Origin: JAAXGX01 sp965203565
GTDB taxonomy: Bacteria; Acidobacteriota; Vicinamibacteria; Vicinamibacterales; UBA8438
DNA length: 64,000 bases
Assembly (NCBI GenBank): GCA_965203565.1
Contig: OZ241896.1
Location: 1,426,001-1,490,000 of the forward strand
Direction: 5' to 3'
Shown piece after piece: positions 40,564 through 49,088 of the stretch. The first letter of the stretch is position 1; every line of letters begins with the position of its first letter. The notes beneath the pieces were generated by a model. The model worked only from the letters and a program-made list of their open reading frames with translations, did not search any database and was not told where the DNA came from. The position numbers and the translations under genes were made by a program.

Positions 40564-41096
40564 CGGCGATCTTCGAGCACCCGTTCCCACAGGCGCCGGC
40601 AACGCGCCGGCAGGACGTCGACCTCGGCGGACACCTGGGCGACAAGCGCGCCGCGGTCCGGACCCGCCAGCAGCTGCGCCACGTCCCAGGCGTCCTGCGC
40701 GCCGCCCGCGAACAGCTTCAGCAGCACGAGGTCTCGCGCCTGCGCGGTCGGAAGCCGCGCTCCCGGCATCGCCGCGGGCCTGGCGCGATCGAGGACCCGC
40801 GTCTGCCAGCGGTGGCGCCCGACGACCAGATCGACCGGCCGCTCACCCGGCGCCGTGAAGCGGACGACGCCCGACAGCGGGTCTTCCGCGTCGCCGCGGG
40901 AGATCGACACTGCGATGCCGGCCTCGGTGAGCGGCGCCCAACGGGCCGGGTCGAGACAGGTCTCCGCAAGCGCCAGCAGATCGACGTCGCGGGTCGAGCG
41001 CGCGACGCCGCAGGCCGCCATCGCCGCTGCGCCTATCACCGCGTAGCGTGCGCCGGCCCGGTCGAGAATCGCAGCGACGCGGTCGAGCAGGTTCAC
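40560..41096 (-). CDS. Nucleotidyltransferase-fold protein, AbiEii/MNT-like
   Basis: A 178-residue protein with the opening A-R-Y-A-V-I-G-A-A-A-M and the R-S-T-R-D-V-D-L-L catalytic block (two aspartates) of the minimal nucleotidyltransferase fold found in AbiEii-type toxins and related proteins. The third acidic residue is probably in V-D-L-V-V-G. The GTG at 41096 is preferred as start because it overlaps the upstream stop codon exactly (GTGA), as in the next junction; an ATG at 41117 would overlap the upstream gene by 25 nt. It forms the middle of a three-gene module. Confidence 0.68.
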   Translation of the reverse strand: MNLLDRVAAILDRAGARYAVIGAAAMAACGVARSTRDVDLLALAETCLDPARWAPLTEAGIAVSISRGDAEDPLSGVVRFTAPGERPVDLVVGRHRWQTRVLDRARPAAMPGARLPTAQARDLVLLKLFAGGAQDAWDVAQLLAGPDRGALVAQVSAEVDVLPARCRRLWERVLEDRR

Positions 41097-41314
41097 CCGA
41101 TCAGCCGATCGAGACATGCGCTGGGCTGGCGGGTCGCCTGCCGTCGACGCTCCAGAAGGCGCATCGCGGCCCGCGGATCGAGGCCGTGCGCGGCGCGGAA
41201 CGATTCAAGGTCCTCGTCACCCAGGCGGAACGCCAGTTCGAGACGCTCCGCCGAGGACATCGCCCGGACCTCGGCGGCGGCCCGGGCGCGAAGGCCGGCG
41301 GCCATCGGGATCAT
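41093..41314 (-). CDS. Small helical protein upstream of the nucleotidyltransferase
   Basis: A 73-residue protein (A-M-S-S-A-E-R-L-E-L-A-F-R-L-G-D-E-D-L, later A-M-R-L-L-E-R-R-R-Q). It is predicted helical and basic at the C-terminus. Small proteins of this layout often precede AbiEii-like nucleotidyltransferases and may be their antitoxin; this is inference. A TATACT hexamer lies 6 nt before the first ATG, favouring that start over M4 or M19. Confidence 0.55.
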   Translation of the reverse strand: MIPMAAGLRARAAAEVRAMSSAERLELAFRLGDEDLESFRAAHGLDPRAAMRLLERRRQATRQPSACLDRLIG

Positions 41315-41320
41315 GACGCG

Positions 41321-41326
41321 AGTATA
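41321..41326 (-). promoter_or_regulatory. Putative leaderless-type -10 (TATACT) for the three-gene module
   Basis: TATACT on the minus strand lies 6 nt before the ATG at 41314, without a Shine-Dalgarno. It would drive the small protein, nucleotidyltransferase and AAA genes as one transcript. Confidence 0.45.
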
Positions 41327-41333
41327 TATGCCT

Positions 41334-42404
41334 TCAACGGACGTTCCGTTCCTCGGCCACCCGCATCATCTTTCTCCGGTAGAGCGTGATCCCGTGATCC
41401 GCCAGCACCGCTCCGCAAGGGGTCACTCGGGTCAGCAGTCCCCGGAAGCGCCGTCCCCAGCCGACCGTATAGAGCAGTTCGACCTGCGACAGGTCGCCGT
41501 CCTTGCAGTCGGTCAGGAAACGCATGTTCCCGGCGTGCGCGTATCCGGACAGGGTGCGCTCCACCCAGTCGCCCAGCCGCACCACCGCGCGTCCCGCGAC
41601 GGGAGTCATCCGCCCGAACGCTCTCAGGGCCTTCGCCGCAAGGAACACCACGGTTCCGCTCATCGGCAGCGTCGGCACCGGATCGGCTGAATTCACTATC
41701 CGGTAGATCGGCGTCTTGATCCGGGACACCCATTCTTCGGTTCCCACCCGCGGCGATCCGAAGGTGTAGCAGGCCGCGATCCGGCGATCGGCGCTCAGCC
41801 GCCGCGCGGCGATCGTCGCGACCGCTCCGCCCAGGCTGTGCCCGGTGATGAACAACGGCTTGCCCCGGACGGCCGCGTCGTCCAGCGCCATTTCCACGCG
41901 GCCGGCGACGTCGTCGTACTGCTGCTTGAAACCGGAGTGCAGCCTGCCGCCGGTGGGGCAGGCCGTCTGCTTCGCCTTGACGTCCGCCCTGAGGTCCCTC
42001 ATCCGGTCCGCTTCGGTCCCGCGGAACGCGAGGACGGCGAACTCGCCGCTGCAAGCGACGTAGGCCTGCGTGGCGCTGACGCTGATCGTCTCGACGAGCC
42101 GCCATCCGATCTGCTCCAGCGACCGTTGCAACTCGTATTGCTCGCCCTCGCAGTCATAGTCGTAGCTCTTGCGGATCGCCCCGACGATCCTGCTCGCCGT
42201 CCCTTTCCTCACCCGTTTCAGCGCCCGCTCGACGAGCTGGAGCGTGACGGCGCCGTCGGCGTCCGGCTTGTCGAACTTCAGGTAGGCGAGCTCGGCCATG
42301 TACGCCATCAACCACGCCGTGCGGTCGCTGTACGCCTTGCGGTAGCCGGGCGTCTTCAGGGCGAGGACGCCGTCGGCGCGCGCGGCTTCGGACGCTTCCA
42401 GCAT
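41334..42404 (-). CDS. Class 3 lipase-like alpha/beta hydrolase
   Basis: A 356-residue lipase_3 protein. The nucleophile elbow is G-H-S-L-G-G; the oxyanion region L-A-F-R-G-T-E, the acid in N-S-A-D-P-V-P and the histidine in Y-A-H-A-G complete the expected catalytic set. No signal peptide is evident at the chosen start, so a cytoplasmic location is possible. The ATG at 42404 follows the TRAP permease stop by 5 nt, making it the last gene of the long minus-strand cluster. The substrate is unknown. Confidence 0.75.
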   Translation of the reverse strand: MLEASEAARADGVLALKTPGYRKAYSDRTAWLMAYMAELAYLKFDKPDADGAVTLQLVERALKRVRKGTASRIVGAIRKSYDYDCEGEQYELQRSLEQIGWRLVETISVSATQAYVACSGEFAVLAFRGTEADRMRDLRADVKAKQTACPTGGRLHSGFKQQYDDVAGRVEMALDDAAVRGKPLFITGHSLGGAVATIAARRLSADRRIAACYTFGSPRVGTEEWVSRIKTPIYRIVNSADPVPTLPMSGTVVFLAAKALRAFGRMTPVAGRAVVRLGDWVERTLSGYAHAGNMRFLTDCKDGDLSQVELLYTVGWGRRFRGLLTRVTPCGAVLADHGITLYRRKMMRVAEERNVR

Positions 42405-42409
42405 GTCGG

Positions 42410-44401
42410 CTACCGACTCCGCCCGTTCAGCAGCCAGACGGCGCCGAGCAGGACGACGCCGGCGGTGTCGAACCAGGGAACCGGCAGGCCCGCCACCAGC
42501 GCCGTGGGGCCGGGGGCGAGCAGCAGGCCGGCCGCCGCGAAGACGGCCAGCCGCAGGCCGAGCGGCAGGGGGTTTCTGAGCTGGCCGGCGATGCCGGCGG
42601 CGAAGCAGGTGACGCCGAGCGCGGCGATGGCGACCGGGAGGAGCATCTGGAGCCAGCTCGCCGGCTCGCCGGCGGCCGTCAGCATCAGCAGCTCCGGCCG
42701 GTAGACGAACATGTAGGGGAGGGTGAAGCCGACCAGGGCGAACCGGAACGCGGCGAAGCCGGTCGGCATGATCCTGGTGCCGGCTATCGACGACGCGGCG
42801 TAGGCGGCGAGGGCGACCGGCGGCGTCACCATCGACATCATCCCGAAGTAGAAGATGAACAGGTGCGCGGCGAGCGGGATCACCCCCAGGTTGCCGAGCA
42901 CCGGGCCGATCAGCGTCGCCATCAGGAGATAGCAGACGGCCGAGGGGAGCCCCATCCCGAGGAGGATCGACGAGACCATGATCAGGACGAGCGCGAGCAG
43001 CAGGCTCTGCTCGGCGAGCGGGATGATCGTCGCGGGCAGGCGCGTCCCGACGCCGGTCAGGGTGACGACGCCGATGATGATCCCGACGCAGGCGGCGGCG
43101 GCCACCAGCGGCGTCACGCCGCGCGCCGCCGCGGCGAGGCCGTCGAGCGTCCGCCGCGGGTCGAGCCGGGTGGCCGGGCTGAAGCTGCTGGCCGCGACTG
43201 TCGTCGCGAGCGAGAGGGTGACGGCGCGGAACGCCGTGTAGCCGAGGATCAGGAACAGGATCAGGCTGCCGAGCGCGGCGGCGAAGACGACGCCGGCCGC
43301 GCGGGTGCTCCCGGCGCCGTCTCCGGCTGCGCCCGCCGGCGCCGGCGCCGCCGTTCCTGATGACGCCGCCGCCGGCCCCGCGCCGCCGCCGGTGACGGCC
43401 ATCCGCCGGGCGTGCAGGTGGACGATGAGCAGCAGCGACAGGTAGTACAGGATCGCCGGGATGAGCGCCGCGCGGATGATCTCCAGGTAGGTCACCGGCG
43501 GCTCGACGATCTCCAGCATCATGTAGGCGCCCGCCCCCATCACCGGCGGCATGAGCGCGCCGCCGGAGCTGGCCGCCGCCTGCACGCCGGCCGCCGTGAC
43601 CGGCCGGAAGCCGGCGCTGCGCATCATCGGAATGGTGAACGTGCCGGTGGTCGCGGTGTTCGCCACCGCGCTGCCGGAGAGCGAGCCCATCAGCCCGCTG
43701 CTCAGCACCGCCACCTTCGCCGGCCCGCCCGAGCTCCGGCCGAAGACGCGCTGCGCGAAGTCGACGATGAACCGGGTGGCGCCGGTCGCTTCGAGGAACG
43801 CCCCGAAGATGACGAACAGGAAGACGTAGGTGAACATGACGTTCAGGGCGACGCCGAAGATCCCCTGGCTGTGGAGGAACGTCTGCGCCACGATGCGGGG
43901 GAGGGCGTAGCCGCGGTGGGGGAAGAGCCAGTCGGGGAGCGACGCTCCCAGCGCCGCGTACAGCAGGAACGCCCCGGCCAGCAGCGGCAGCGCCAGGCCG
44001 AGCGCGCGTCGCGCGGCCTCCATCACCAGCAGCAGGCCGGCGAGGCCGACCGCGGTGTCGAGCGCGGTCTCGAAGCCGGCGCGGTTCCCGAGCGACCGCC
44101 CGTCGATCCACCACGCCTCGAAGATCGGATCGGTCTGCACGACGACGTAGCCGCAGCAGGCGGCGGCCAGCAAGGCGAGCGCGAGGTCGGCGGCGCGGGC
44201 GCGCGGGTCGTCCTTCAGCGCCGGGCGGAGCGGGACGTTCAGGAAGCAGAGCGCCAGCCCCGCCAGCGCGAACAGCGCGAGGCGGCTCTGCGGCGCCAGC
44301 AGCGGGTAGTTGACCTCGACGAGCGTGAAGAGGCAGAGCGCCGCCCCGAGGCAGGTGCTCACGGCGCTCCGCGCGCCGCTCGGCGGGCGGTCCGGGGTCA
44401 C
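42410..44401 (-). CDS. TRAP transporter fused permease (DctQM type), TAXI-linked
   Basis: A 663-residue membrane protein with some 16-18 hydrophobic segments, matching TRAP permeases in which the small DctQ-like and large DctM-like subunits are fused. Recognisable DctM blocks include L-S-S-G-L-M-G-S-L-S-G-S-A-V-A-N and M-G-L-P-S-A-V-C-Y near the centre and C-terminal half. Such transporters import organic acids using an ion gradient. The GTG start overlaps the TAXI stop (GTGA). It has an alanine- and proline-rich loop between the two halves. The substrate is not predictable from sequence. Confidence 0.87.
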   Translation of the reverse strand: MTPDRPPSGARSAVSTCLGAALCLFTLVEVNYPLLAPQSRLALFALAGLALCFLNVPLRPALKDDPRARAADLALALLAAACCGYVVVQTDPIFEAWWIDGRSLGNRAGFETALDTAVGLAGLLLVMEAARRALGLALPLLAGAFLLYAALGASLPDWLFPHRGYALPRIVAQTFLHSQGIFGVALNVMFTYVFLFVIFGAFLEATGATRFIVDFAQRVFGRSSGGPAKVAVLSSGLMGSLSGSAVANTATTGTFTIPMMRSAGFRPVTAAGVQAAASSGGALMPPVMGAGAYMMLEIVEPPVTYLEIIRAALIPAILYYLSLLLIVHLHARRMAVTGGGAGPAAASSGTAAPAPAGAAGDGAGSTRAAGVVFAAALGSLILFLILGYTAFRAVTLSLATTVAASSFSPATRLDPRRTLDGLAAAARGVTPLVAAAACVGIIIGVVTLTGVGTRLPATIIPLAEQSLLLALVLIMVSSILLGMGLPSAVCYLLMATLIGPVLGNLGVIPLAAHLFIFYFGMMSMVTPPVALAAYAASSIAGTRIMPTGFAAFRFALVGFTLPYMFVYRPELLMLTAAGEPASWLQMLLPVAIAALGVTCFAAGIAGQLRNPLPLGLRLAVFAAAGLLLAPGPTALVAGLPVPWFDTAGVVLLGAVWLLNGRSR

Positions 44402-45399
44402 GGCGCCGCCTGCGGCCAGATCCCGATCTCCGTGTAGAACCGGACCGCGCCGGGATGGAACTCCGTCCCGGTGTCGCGCACCACGTTGTCCGGGTTGATC
44501 GCCCGGCCCGCCGCATGCTTCTCGACCACCAGCGCCCGGTTCTCGTACAGCAGCTTCGTCGCGGCGTACACGAGGTCGTCGTCGGCGCCCGCCGCCGTGA
44601 TCAGGTGCATCGACCCGACGTCGAGCCCCTCGAACGGCTCGGTCTGGCCGCGGTACGTCCCGGCCGGGATGGTGGCGGGGCGGAAGAAGAGGTACTCGCC
44701 GGTCAGCCGCGCCTTCTCGTCCGCGCCGAACGGGACGAAGGCGAGGTCCATCGACGCGGCGGCCTGGGTGATCGAAGCGGTCGGGACCGCGCCGCCGAGC
44801 AGCGCGGCGTCCGCGGAGCCGTCGGTCAGCATGTCGACGGCCGCCTGCTGCGTGGCGTTGAGCGGCGAGAAGTCGTCGTACGTCACGCCGTGCGCTTCGA
44901 GCAGCGGGCCGACGAAATATTCGAAGCCGGCGCCGGCCGGGCCCACGGTGACCCGCCGGCCGCGCAGGTCGCCGATCGAGGCGACGCCGGACGACGCCTC
45001 GGCGACGAACAGCGCGACGTTCGGCGCGAGCGTCATCACCGCGCGGACAGGGTAGGCGCGGTCCCACCCCTCGGCGCCGCGCACGGCGAAGTAGGTGATG
45101 GCGGCGTTCGACAGCGCGAAGTCGAGCTCGCCGCTCGCGAGCCGCCGGACGTTCTCCTGCGAACCGCTCGTCGCCTCGGCGGTCACGCTGTAGCCGAGGC
45201 CTGCGCCCGTCTCGTTGATCACTTCGGCCAGCGCGCTCCCGACGACGAAGAACGCGCCGCCGGGCGGGGCGGAGCCCAGGCTGAGGAACCGGCGCGGCGG
45301 GGCGTCGCCGCCGCCCGCGTCGCCGCCCCCGCCGCAGGCGGCCGCCAGCGGGACGGCGAGCAGGAGGAGCCGGAGGCGGAGCAGGGGATGGTCTCGCAC
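44398..45399 (-). CDS. TAXI-family TRAP solute-binding lipoprotein
   Basis: A 333-residue periplasmic solute receptor. The N-terminal lipobox L-A-A-A-C is at about residues 18-22, so it should be lipid-anchored. The TAXI family motifs follow: S-A-P-P-G-G-A-F-F near the mature start, the A-T-S-G-S-Q-E-N block, A-L-S-N-A-A-I-T and G-P-A-G-A-G-F. It delivers its ligand to the fused permease encoded next. TAXI receptors bind small organic acids such as glutamate; the ligand here is unknown. Confidence 0.88.
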   Translation of the reverse strand: MRDHPLLRLRLLLLAVPLAAACGGGGDAGGGDAPPRRFLSLGSAPPGGAFFVVGSALAEVINETGAGLGYSVTAEATSGSQENVRRLASGELDFALSNAAITYFAVRGAEGWDRAYPVRAVMTLAPNVALFVAEASSGVASIGDLRGRRVTVGPAGAGFEYFVGPLLEAHGVTYDDFSPLNATQQAAVDMLTDGSADAALLGGAVPTASITQAAASMDLAFVPFGADEKARLTGEYLFFRPATIPAGTYRGQTEPFEGLDVGSMHLITAAGADDDLVYAATKLLYENRALVVEKHAAGRAINPDNVVRDTGTEFHPGAVRFYTEIGIWPQAAP

Positions 45400-45405
45400 A
45401 GGCGC

Positions 45406-46734
45406 CTATGGTACTACGACGAACCGCCGGGCCTTCATCTCGAAGCGGGGCAGGGCGCCCGCCTCGACCGGCGTGACCGGGACGCTCAGGCCGAGCGCCT
45501 CGCGGAGCCGACGCTCGATCCGGCGGCAGGCGGCGTCCGGCTCGGACGCCGCCCGATCGAGCTCGACCTCGACCGCCAGGGTGCGCAGCGCGCCGCGGGA
45601 GGCGGCGGTCGCGCGGTACTCGACCACCTCGCCGGCGGCGCGCAGCACCGCCTCGACCGCGGACGGGTAGACGTTGACGCCGCTGATGCAGACCATGTCG
45701 TCGAGGCGCGCCCGGATCCCGCCGTCGAGCCGGGCGAGCGTCCGGCCGCACGCGCAGGGCTGCTCGCGCAGCACCACGAGATCGCCCGTCCGGTACCGGA
45801 TCAGAGGGCTGGCCGTCCGGCCCAGGCTGGTGAGGACCAGCTCGCCGGGCTGGCCGTCGGAGACCGGCCGCCCGGTCTCCGGGTCGAGCGCCTCGCCGAG
45901 GAACTCGCACTCGTTCAGGTGGACGCCGCCCGGGCTTTCCCAGCACTCGAAGCTGACCGGCCCCACCTCGGTCATCCCGTGGTGGTCGATGACGCGCGCC
46001 CCCCAGCCGCGCTCGATCCGCTCGCGGGTCGAGGGGATGCCGCCTCCCGGCTCGCCGGCCACGATCAGCACCCGGACCGGGCCGCCGGCCAGCGCCTCGC
46101 CGCCGCCGCCGCGCGTCTGTCCGGCCACCTCGACCAGCCGGAGCGCGTAGGTCGGTGTGCAGCAGACGACGGTCGGCCGCACCACGTCGATCAGCGCCAG
46201 CCGCGCCTCGCTGGTCATCCCGCCGGCCGGCACGCAGTGGGCGCCGAGCTGCGCGCCCGCCTCGAACGCCGTCCAGAAGCCGAGGAACGGCCCGAACGAG
46301 AACGGGAAGACGATCCGGTCGTCCGGCCCGACGCGCGCCCCCCGGTAGACCGCCCGCCAGCAGTCGAGCATCCACTGCCAGCTTTCGGCCGTGTCGAGCC
46401 AGCGCAGCGGCCGGCCGGTGGTGGACGAGGTCTGGTTGTAGCGCGTGTACCGCGCGATCGGCTCGGTCAGCGCCGTTCCCCACGGCGGCGCGGCCTCCTG
46501 GTCCGCGATCAGCTCGGCCTTCGTCGTCAGCGGCAGGGCGGCGAGGTCGCGCGGCAGGACGAGGCCGGCCGGATCGATCCCGGCGGCGTCGAGCTTCCGC
46601 GTGTAGAACCGGTTGCGCCCGTGGATGGCGCGCAGCAGGCGCTTCAGCCGCGCAGCCTGGCGGGCGGCGAGCGCCGCGCGCGGCAGCCGCTCCGCCTCGG
46701 GGATGGCCGGCGCCGGGGGGGGCATGGCGCTCAA
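45406..46734 (-). CDS. Phenylacetate-CoA-ligase-like adenylate-forming enzyme
   Basis: A 442-residue ANL enzyme of the PaaK type, which activates an aryl or other carboxylic acid with ATP and usually transfers it to CoA. Motifs: the phosphate-binding Q-T-S-S-T-T-G-R-P, the H-G-M-T-E-V-G-P block, and Y-R-T-G-D-L near residue 325, followed by a cysteine-containing C-A-C-G segment as in PaaK. The C-terminal domain ends with the lysine region R-F-E-M-K-A-R-R. The gene is flanked by a thioesterase upstream and the TAXI gene downstream, 6 nt away. An ATG three codons later is an alternative start. Confidence 0.82.
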   Translation of the reverse strand: MSAMPPPAPAIPEAERLPRAALAARQAARLKRLLRAIHGRNRFYTRKLDAAGIDPAGLVLPRDLAALPLTTKAELIADQEAAPPWGTALTEPIARYTRYNQTSSTTGRPLRWLDTAESWQWMLDCWRAVYRGARVGPDDRIVFPFSFGPFLGFWTAFEAGAQLGAHCVPAGGMTSEARLALIDVVRPTVVCCTPTYALRLVEVAGQTRGGGGEALAGGPVRVLIVAGEPGGGIPSTRERIERGWGARVIDHHGMTEVGPVSFECWESPGGVHLNECEFLGEALDPETGRPVSDGQPGELVLTSLGRTASPLIRYRTGDLVVLREQPCACGRTLARLDGGIRARLDDMVCISGVNVYPSAVEAVLRAAGEVVEYRATAASRGALRTLAVEVELDRAASEPDAACRRIERRLREALGLSVPVTPVEAGALPRFEMKARRFVVVP

Positions 46735-46750
46735 TCGTGCGGCGAGGGAG

Positions 46751-47188
46751 TCATGGTTCCCGCGCCCGGTCCGGGGCGGCGCCCGCGACCTGAAAGCGCT
46801 CGGCGATTTCGGGAGGGATCGGCGTCGATCGGAGCGCCCCGCCGGGCGCCCGGGTGACGCAGGCGACGGTCAGGCTGCCGGTGGCGACTCTCTCGCCGTC
46901 CTTCGCGACGTCGGCGGCGTACCGGATCGACCGTTCGCCGATCTCGACGATCCGGACGTGGACCTCGAACTCGTCCTCGAACCGGAGCGGCCGGTGGAAG
47001 TCGAACGAGGCGGCCACGCGCGGGAAGCCGACCGTCGCGCCGGGCGGCGCGATGCTGAGCCCGGCCGCCCGCCACAGCGCGTGCTCCGCCGCCTCCATGT
47101 ACCGGTAGAACCACGAGAAGTGGACCATGCCGGCGGCGTCCGTCTCGTGGAACTGCACGCGGCGCGCAAGCCGGTACTCGCTGGTCAC
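46751..47188 (-). CDS. Hot-dog acyl-CoA thioesterase (4-hydroxybenzoyl-CoA thioesterase-like)
   Basis: A 145-residue single hot-dog domain. The V-Q-F-H-E-T-D-A-A-G-M-V-H-F block near residues 11-24 carries the catalytic aspartate in the D-x-x-G-x-x-H motif of 4HBT/YbgC enzymes. It hydrolyses acyl- or aryl-CoA esters. The start is a GTG, preceded by TAGAAT at nine bases. It lies between the FAD enzyme and the aryl-CoA-ligase-like gene, suggesting a shared aryl-CoA substrate (inference). Confidence 0.8.
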   Translation of the reverse strand: MTSEYRLARRVQFHETDAAGMVHFSWFYRYMEAAEHALWRAAGLSIAPPGATVGFPRVAASFDFHRPLRFEDEFEVHVRIVEIGERSIRYAADVAKDGERVATGSLTVACVTRAPGGALRSTPIPPEIAERFQVAGAAPDRAREP

Positions 47189-47243
47189 GAGGATGCCATT
47201 CTACGCGGTGGTCGATCGCCGGCCGCCCTCCGCAACCGGCAAT

Positions 47244-48503
47244 TCAGACGCTCTGGGTGACGGCGGCCGGCTCGGCGCGCGACGTGCGGGCGGAGAAGTC
47301 GCGGAGGGCGTCGAAGAGCGGGCCGAGGTCGGCGAAGACGTTGCCGACGAGGGCGTCGACCAGCCGGGGGTGCAGGTCGGGGCGGTCGCGGATGAAGTCG
47401 CGGAAGCTGAACGCCTGGTTGTAGAACGACAGGACGAGCTGCCGGAACTGGTCGAGCGCCCAGCGCATGTCGCGCTCGTACTCGGCGAACGTCTCCGCCG
47501 TGACGCCGCCCGCCTCGAGGCCGCGGTGAACCGCGTCAGCCGCCATCTCGCCGCTCTTGAGCGCCATGAAGACGCCGGTGGAGAAGACCGGGTCGAGGAA
47601 GGCGAAGGCGTCGCCGGCCAGGCAGAACCCGTCGCCGCCGATGGCGTCGGCGCGGTAGCTGAACTCGCCGGTCACCCGGACCGGCTCCACCCGCGCGCCG
47701 GACCGCAGGTGGTCGGCGATCCAGACGCACTCTCCGGCTTCCCGCTCGAAGATCGCTTCCGGGTCGCGCGCGCCGCGGTACAGGTAGTCCGCCTCGGCGA
47801 CGACCCCGACGCTGACGACGTCGTCGGGGAGCGGGATGTACCAGAACCAGCCCTTTTCCGGGATGTAGGCGACCGTGGTGGCCCCCTCGTCGAGGCCCGG
47901 GTCGCGCTTCGCGCCGCGGTAGTAGGTGAAGATGGCGATCTTCGCCAAGTCGGGGTCGCGGCGCTTCCAGCCGAGCTTCGAGGCGAGGAAGGCGTCGCGG
48001 CCGGAGGCGTCGATGACGGCGTCGGCGCGGAACGTCTCCGGCCCGCCGCCTCCGGCGGCCTCGGCCCGGACGCCGACGGCGCGTCCGCCCTCCGTCAGCA
48101 GCTCGCGGACCGCCGTCCCCTGGCGCACCTCCACCCCCCTGGCGCGCGCGTTGTCGAGCAGCATCCGGTCGAAGTCGCTCCGGCGCACCTGCCACGTCGT
48201 GGCGCACGGGTGCTTGATCGTCTCGAAGAAGTAGAACGGCTGCGAGACCTTGCCGGTGGTCGAGACGAACTGCACGCTGTGCTTCTTCGGGCAGGCCGCC
48301 TTCTCGAACCAGTCGAGCACGCCGAGCCGCTCGAACGTGAACCAGGTGTACGGCATCAGCGACTCGCCGACGTGGTAGCGCGGGAACGTCTCGCGTTCGA
48401 GAAGCGCCACGCGGCGGCCGTGCTGCGCCAGCACCGCGGCGGCCGTCGCCCCCGCCGGGCCGCCGCCGACGACGACGCCGTCGTACCGCTGCCCGCCGCT
48501 CAT
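47244..48503 (-). CDS. FAD-dependent oxidoreductase, flavin-halogenase-like
   Basis: A 419-residue flavoprotein. The Rossmann G-G-G-P-A-G motif is at residues 13-18, followed by E-R-E-T-F-P-R-Y-H-V-G-E-S-L typical of halogenase-like enzymes, and W-F-W-Y-I-P near residue 210, which fits the W-x-W-x-I-P signature reported for flavin-dependent halogenases. The G-D-A-F-A-F-L-D-P-V FAD block is also present. Activity could be halogenation or hydroxylation; the halogenase catalytic lysine was not located with certainty. It starts in a 4-nt overlap with the UbiC-like gene. Confidence 0.75.
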   Translation of the reverse strand: MSGGQRYDGVVVGGGPAGATAAAVLAQHGRRVALLERETFPRYHVGESLMPYTWFTFERLGVLDWFEKAACPKKHSVQFVSTTGKVSQPFYFFETIKHPCATTWQVRRSDFDRMLLDNARARGVEVRQGTAVRELLTEGGRAVGVRAEAAGGGGPETFRADAVIDASGRDAFLASKLGWKRRDPDLAKIAIFTYYRGAKRDPGLDEGATTVAYIPEKGWFWYIPLPDDVVSVGVVAEADYLYRGARDPEAIFEREAGECVWIADHLRSGARVEPVRVTGEFSYRADAIGGDGFCLAGDAFAFLDPVFSTGVFMALKSGEMAADAVHRGLEAGGVTAETFAEYERDMRWALDQFRQLVLSFYNQAFSFRDFIRDRPDLHPRLVDALVGNVFADLGPLFDALRDFSARTSRAEPAAVTQSV

Positions 48504-49087
48504 CGGATCACCAGCGGCAACACCTCCACGATGTCGCCGATCTTCTTCTCGCGCCGGACGATCTCGGTCCGGCGGCCGTACAGGACGCGCGGCTCGCGCA
48601 TCCAGAAGACGCCCATCATCTCCGGGTTCGGGGTGACCGCCAGGAACGCCTTCACGCGGCTGGCGTACTCGAAGCGTCCGTCCCGCAGGATCCGTCCGAG
48701 CGGGATTTCGTTCTTCAGGATTCGGCGGCGGAGCTTCGCGTCGAACGCGTCGAGCTCCATCCGGATGGCGCCCATCTCCACCGGCTGCCCGGCGTACTCC
48801 TGCACCAGCAGCACCCGCCGGAAGTACGAGCCGCCCCGGGCGAAGGTCGACAGCGGCCGCAGCATCACCCGGCCCCCGAAGTGGCGCTCCAGCGTCAGCG
48901 TCATGTCGCTGTCGTGCGCCAGCAGCGTCCGGTACGGCAGCGGGATCTTCTCCGGCGCGACCTCCCGCACTGTCGGAACGTCGATGCCGGCCCGCTCGTA
49001 CACCAGGTCGAGCGGATAGAGCAGCCGGTCGCCCGCCCGCCCGCGGCGCGCCGCCCGCCGCCCCTGCGCTGCGCCGGATGCGGTCAT
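48500..49087 (-). CDS. Chorismate-lyase-like (UbiC/DUF98-type) protein
   Basis: A 195-residue protein with an arginine-rich N-terminus, then L-P-Y-R-T-L-L-A-H-D-S-D-M-T-L-T-L-E-R-H-F, a block that resembles the UbiC/DUF98 chorismate pyruvate-lyase family, and M-E-M-G-A-I-R-M-E-L-type sequence around residues 105-120 (here V-E-M-G-A-I-R-M-E-L). UbiC-type enzymes convert chorismate to 4-hydroxybenzoate. The assignment is from pattern memory, so moderate. It is coupled to the halogenase-like gene and follows the radical SAM gene by one base. Confidence 0.55.
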   Translation of the reverse strand: MTASGAAQGRRAARRGRAGDRLLYPLDLVYERAGIDVPTVREVAPEKIPLPYRTLLAHDSDMTLTLERHFGGRVMLRPLSTFARGGSYFRRVLLVQEYAGQPVEMGAIRMELDAFDAKLRRRILKNEIPLGRILRDGRFEYASRVKAFLAVTPNPEMMGVFWMREPRVLYGRRTEIVRREKKIGDIVEVLPLVIR

Positions 49088-49088
49088 C

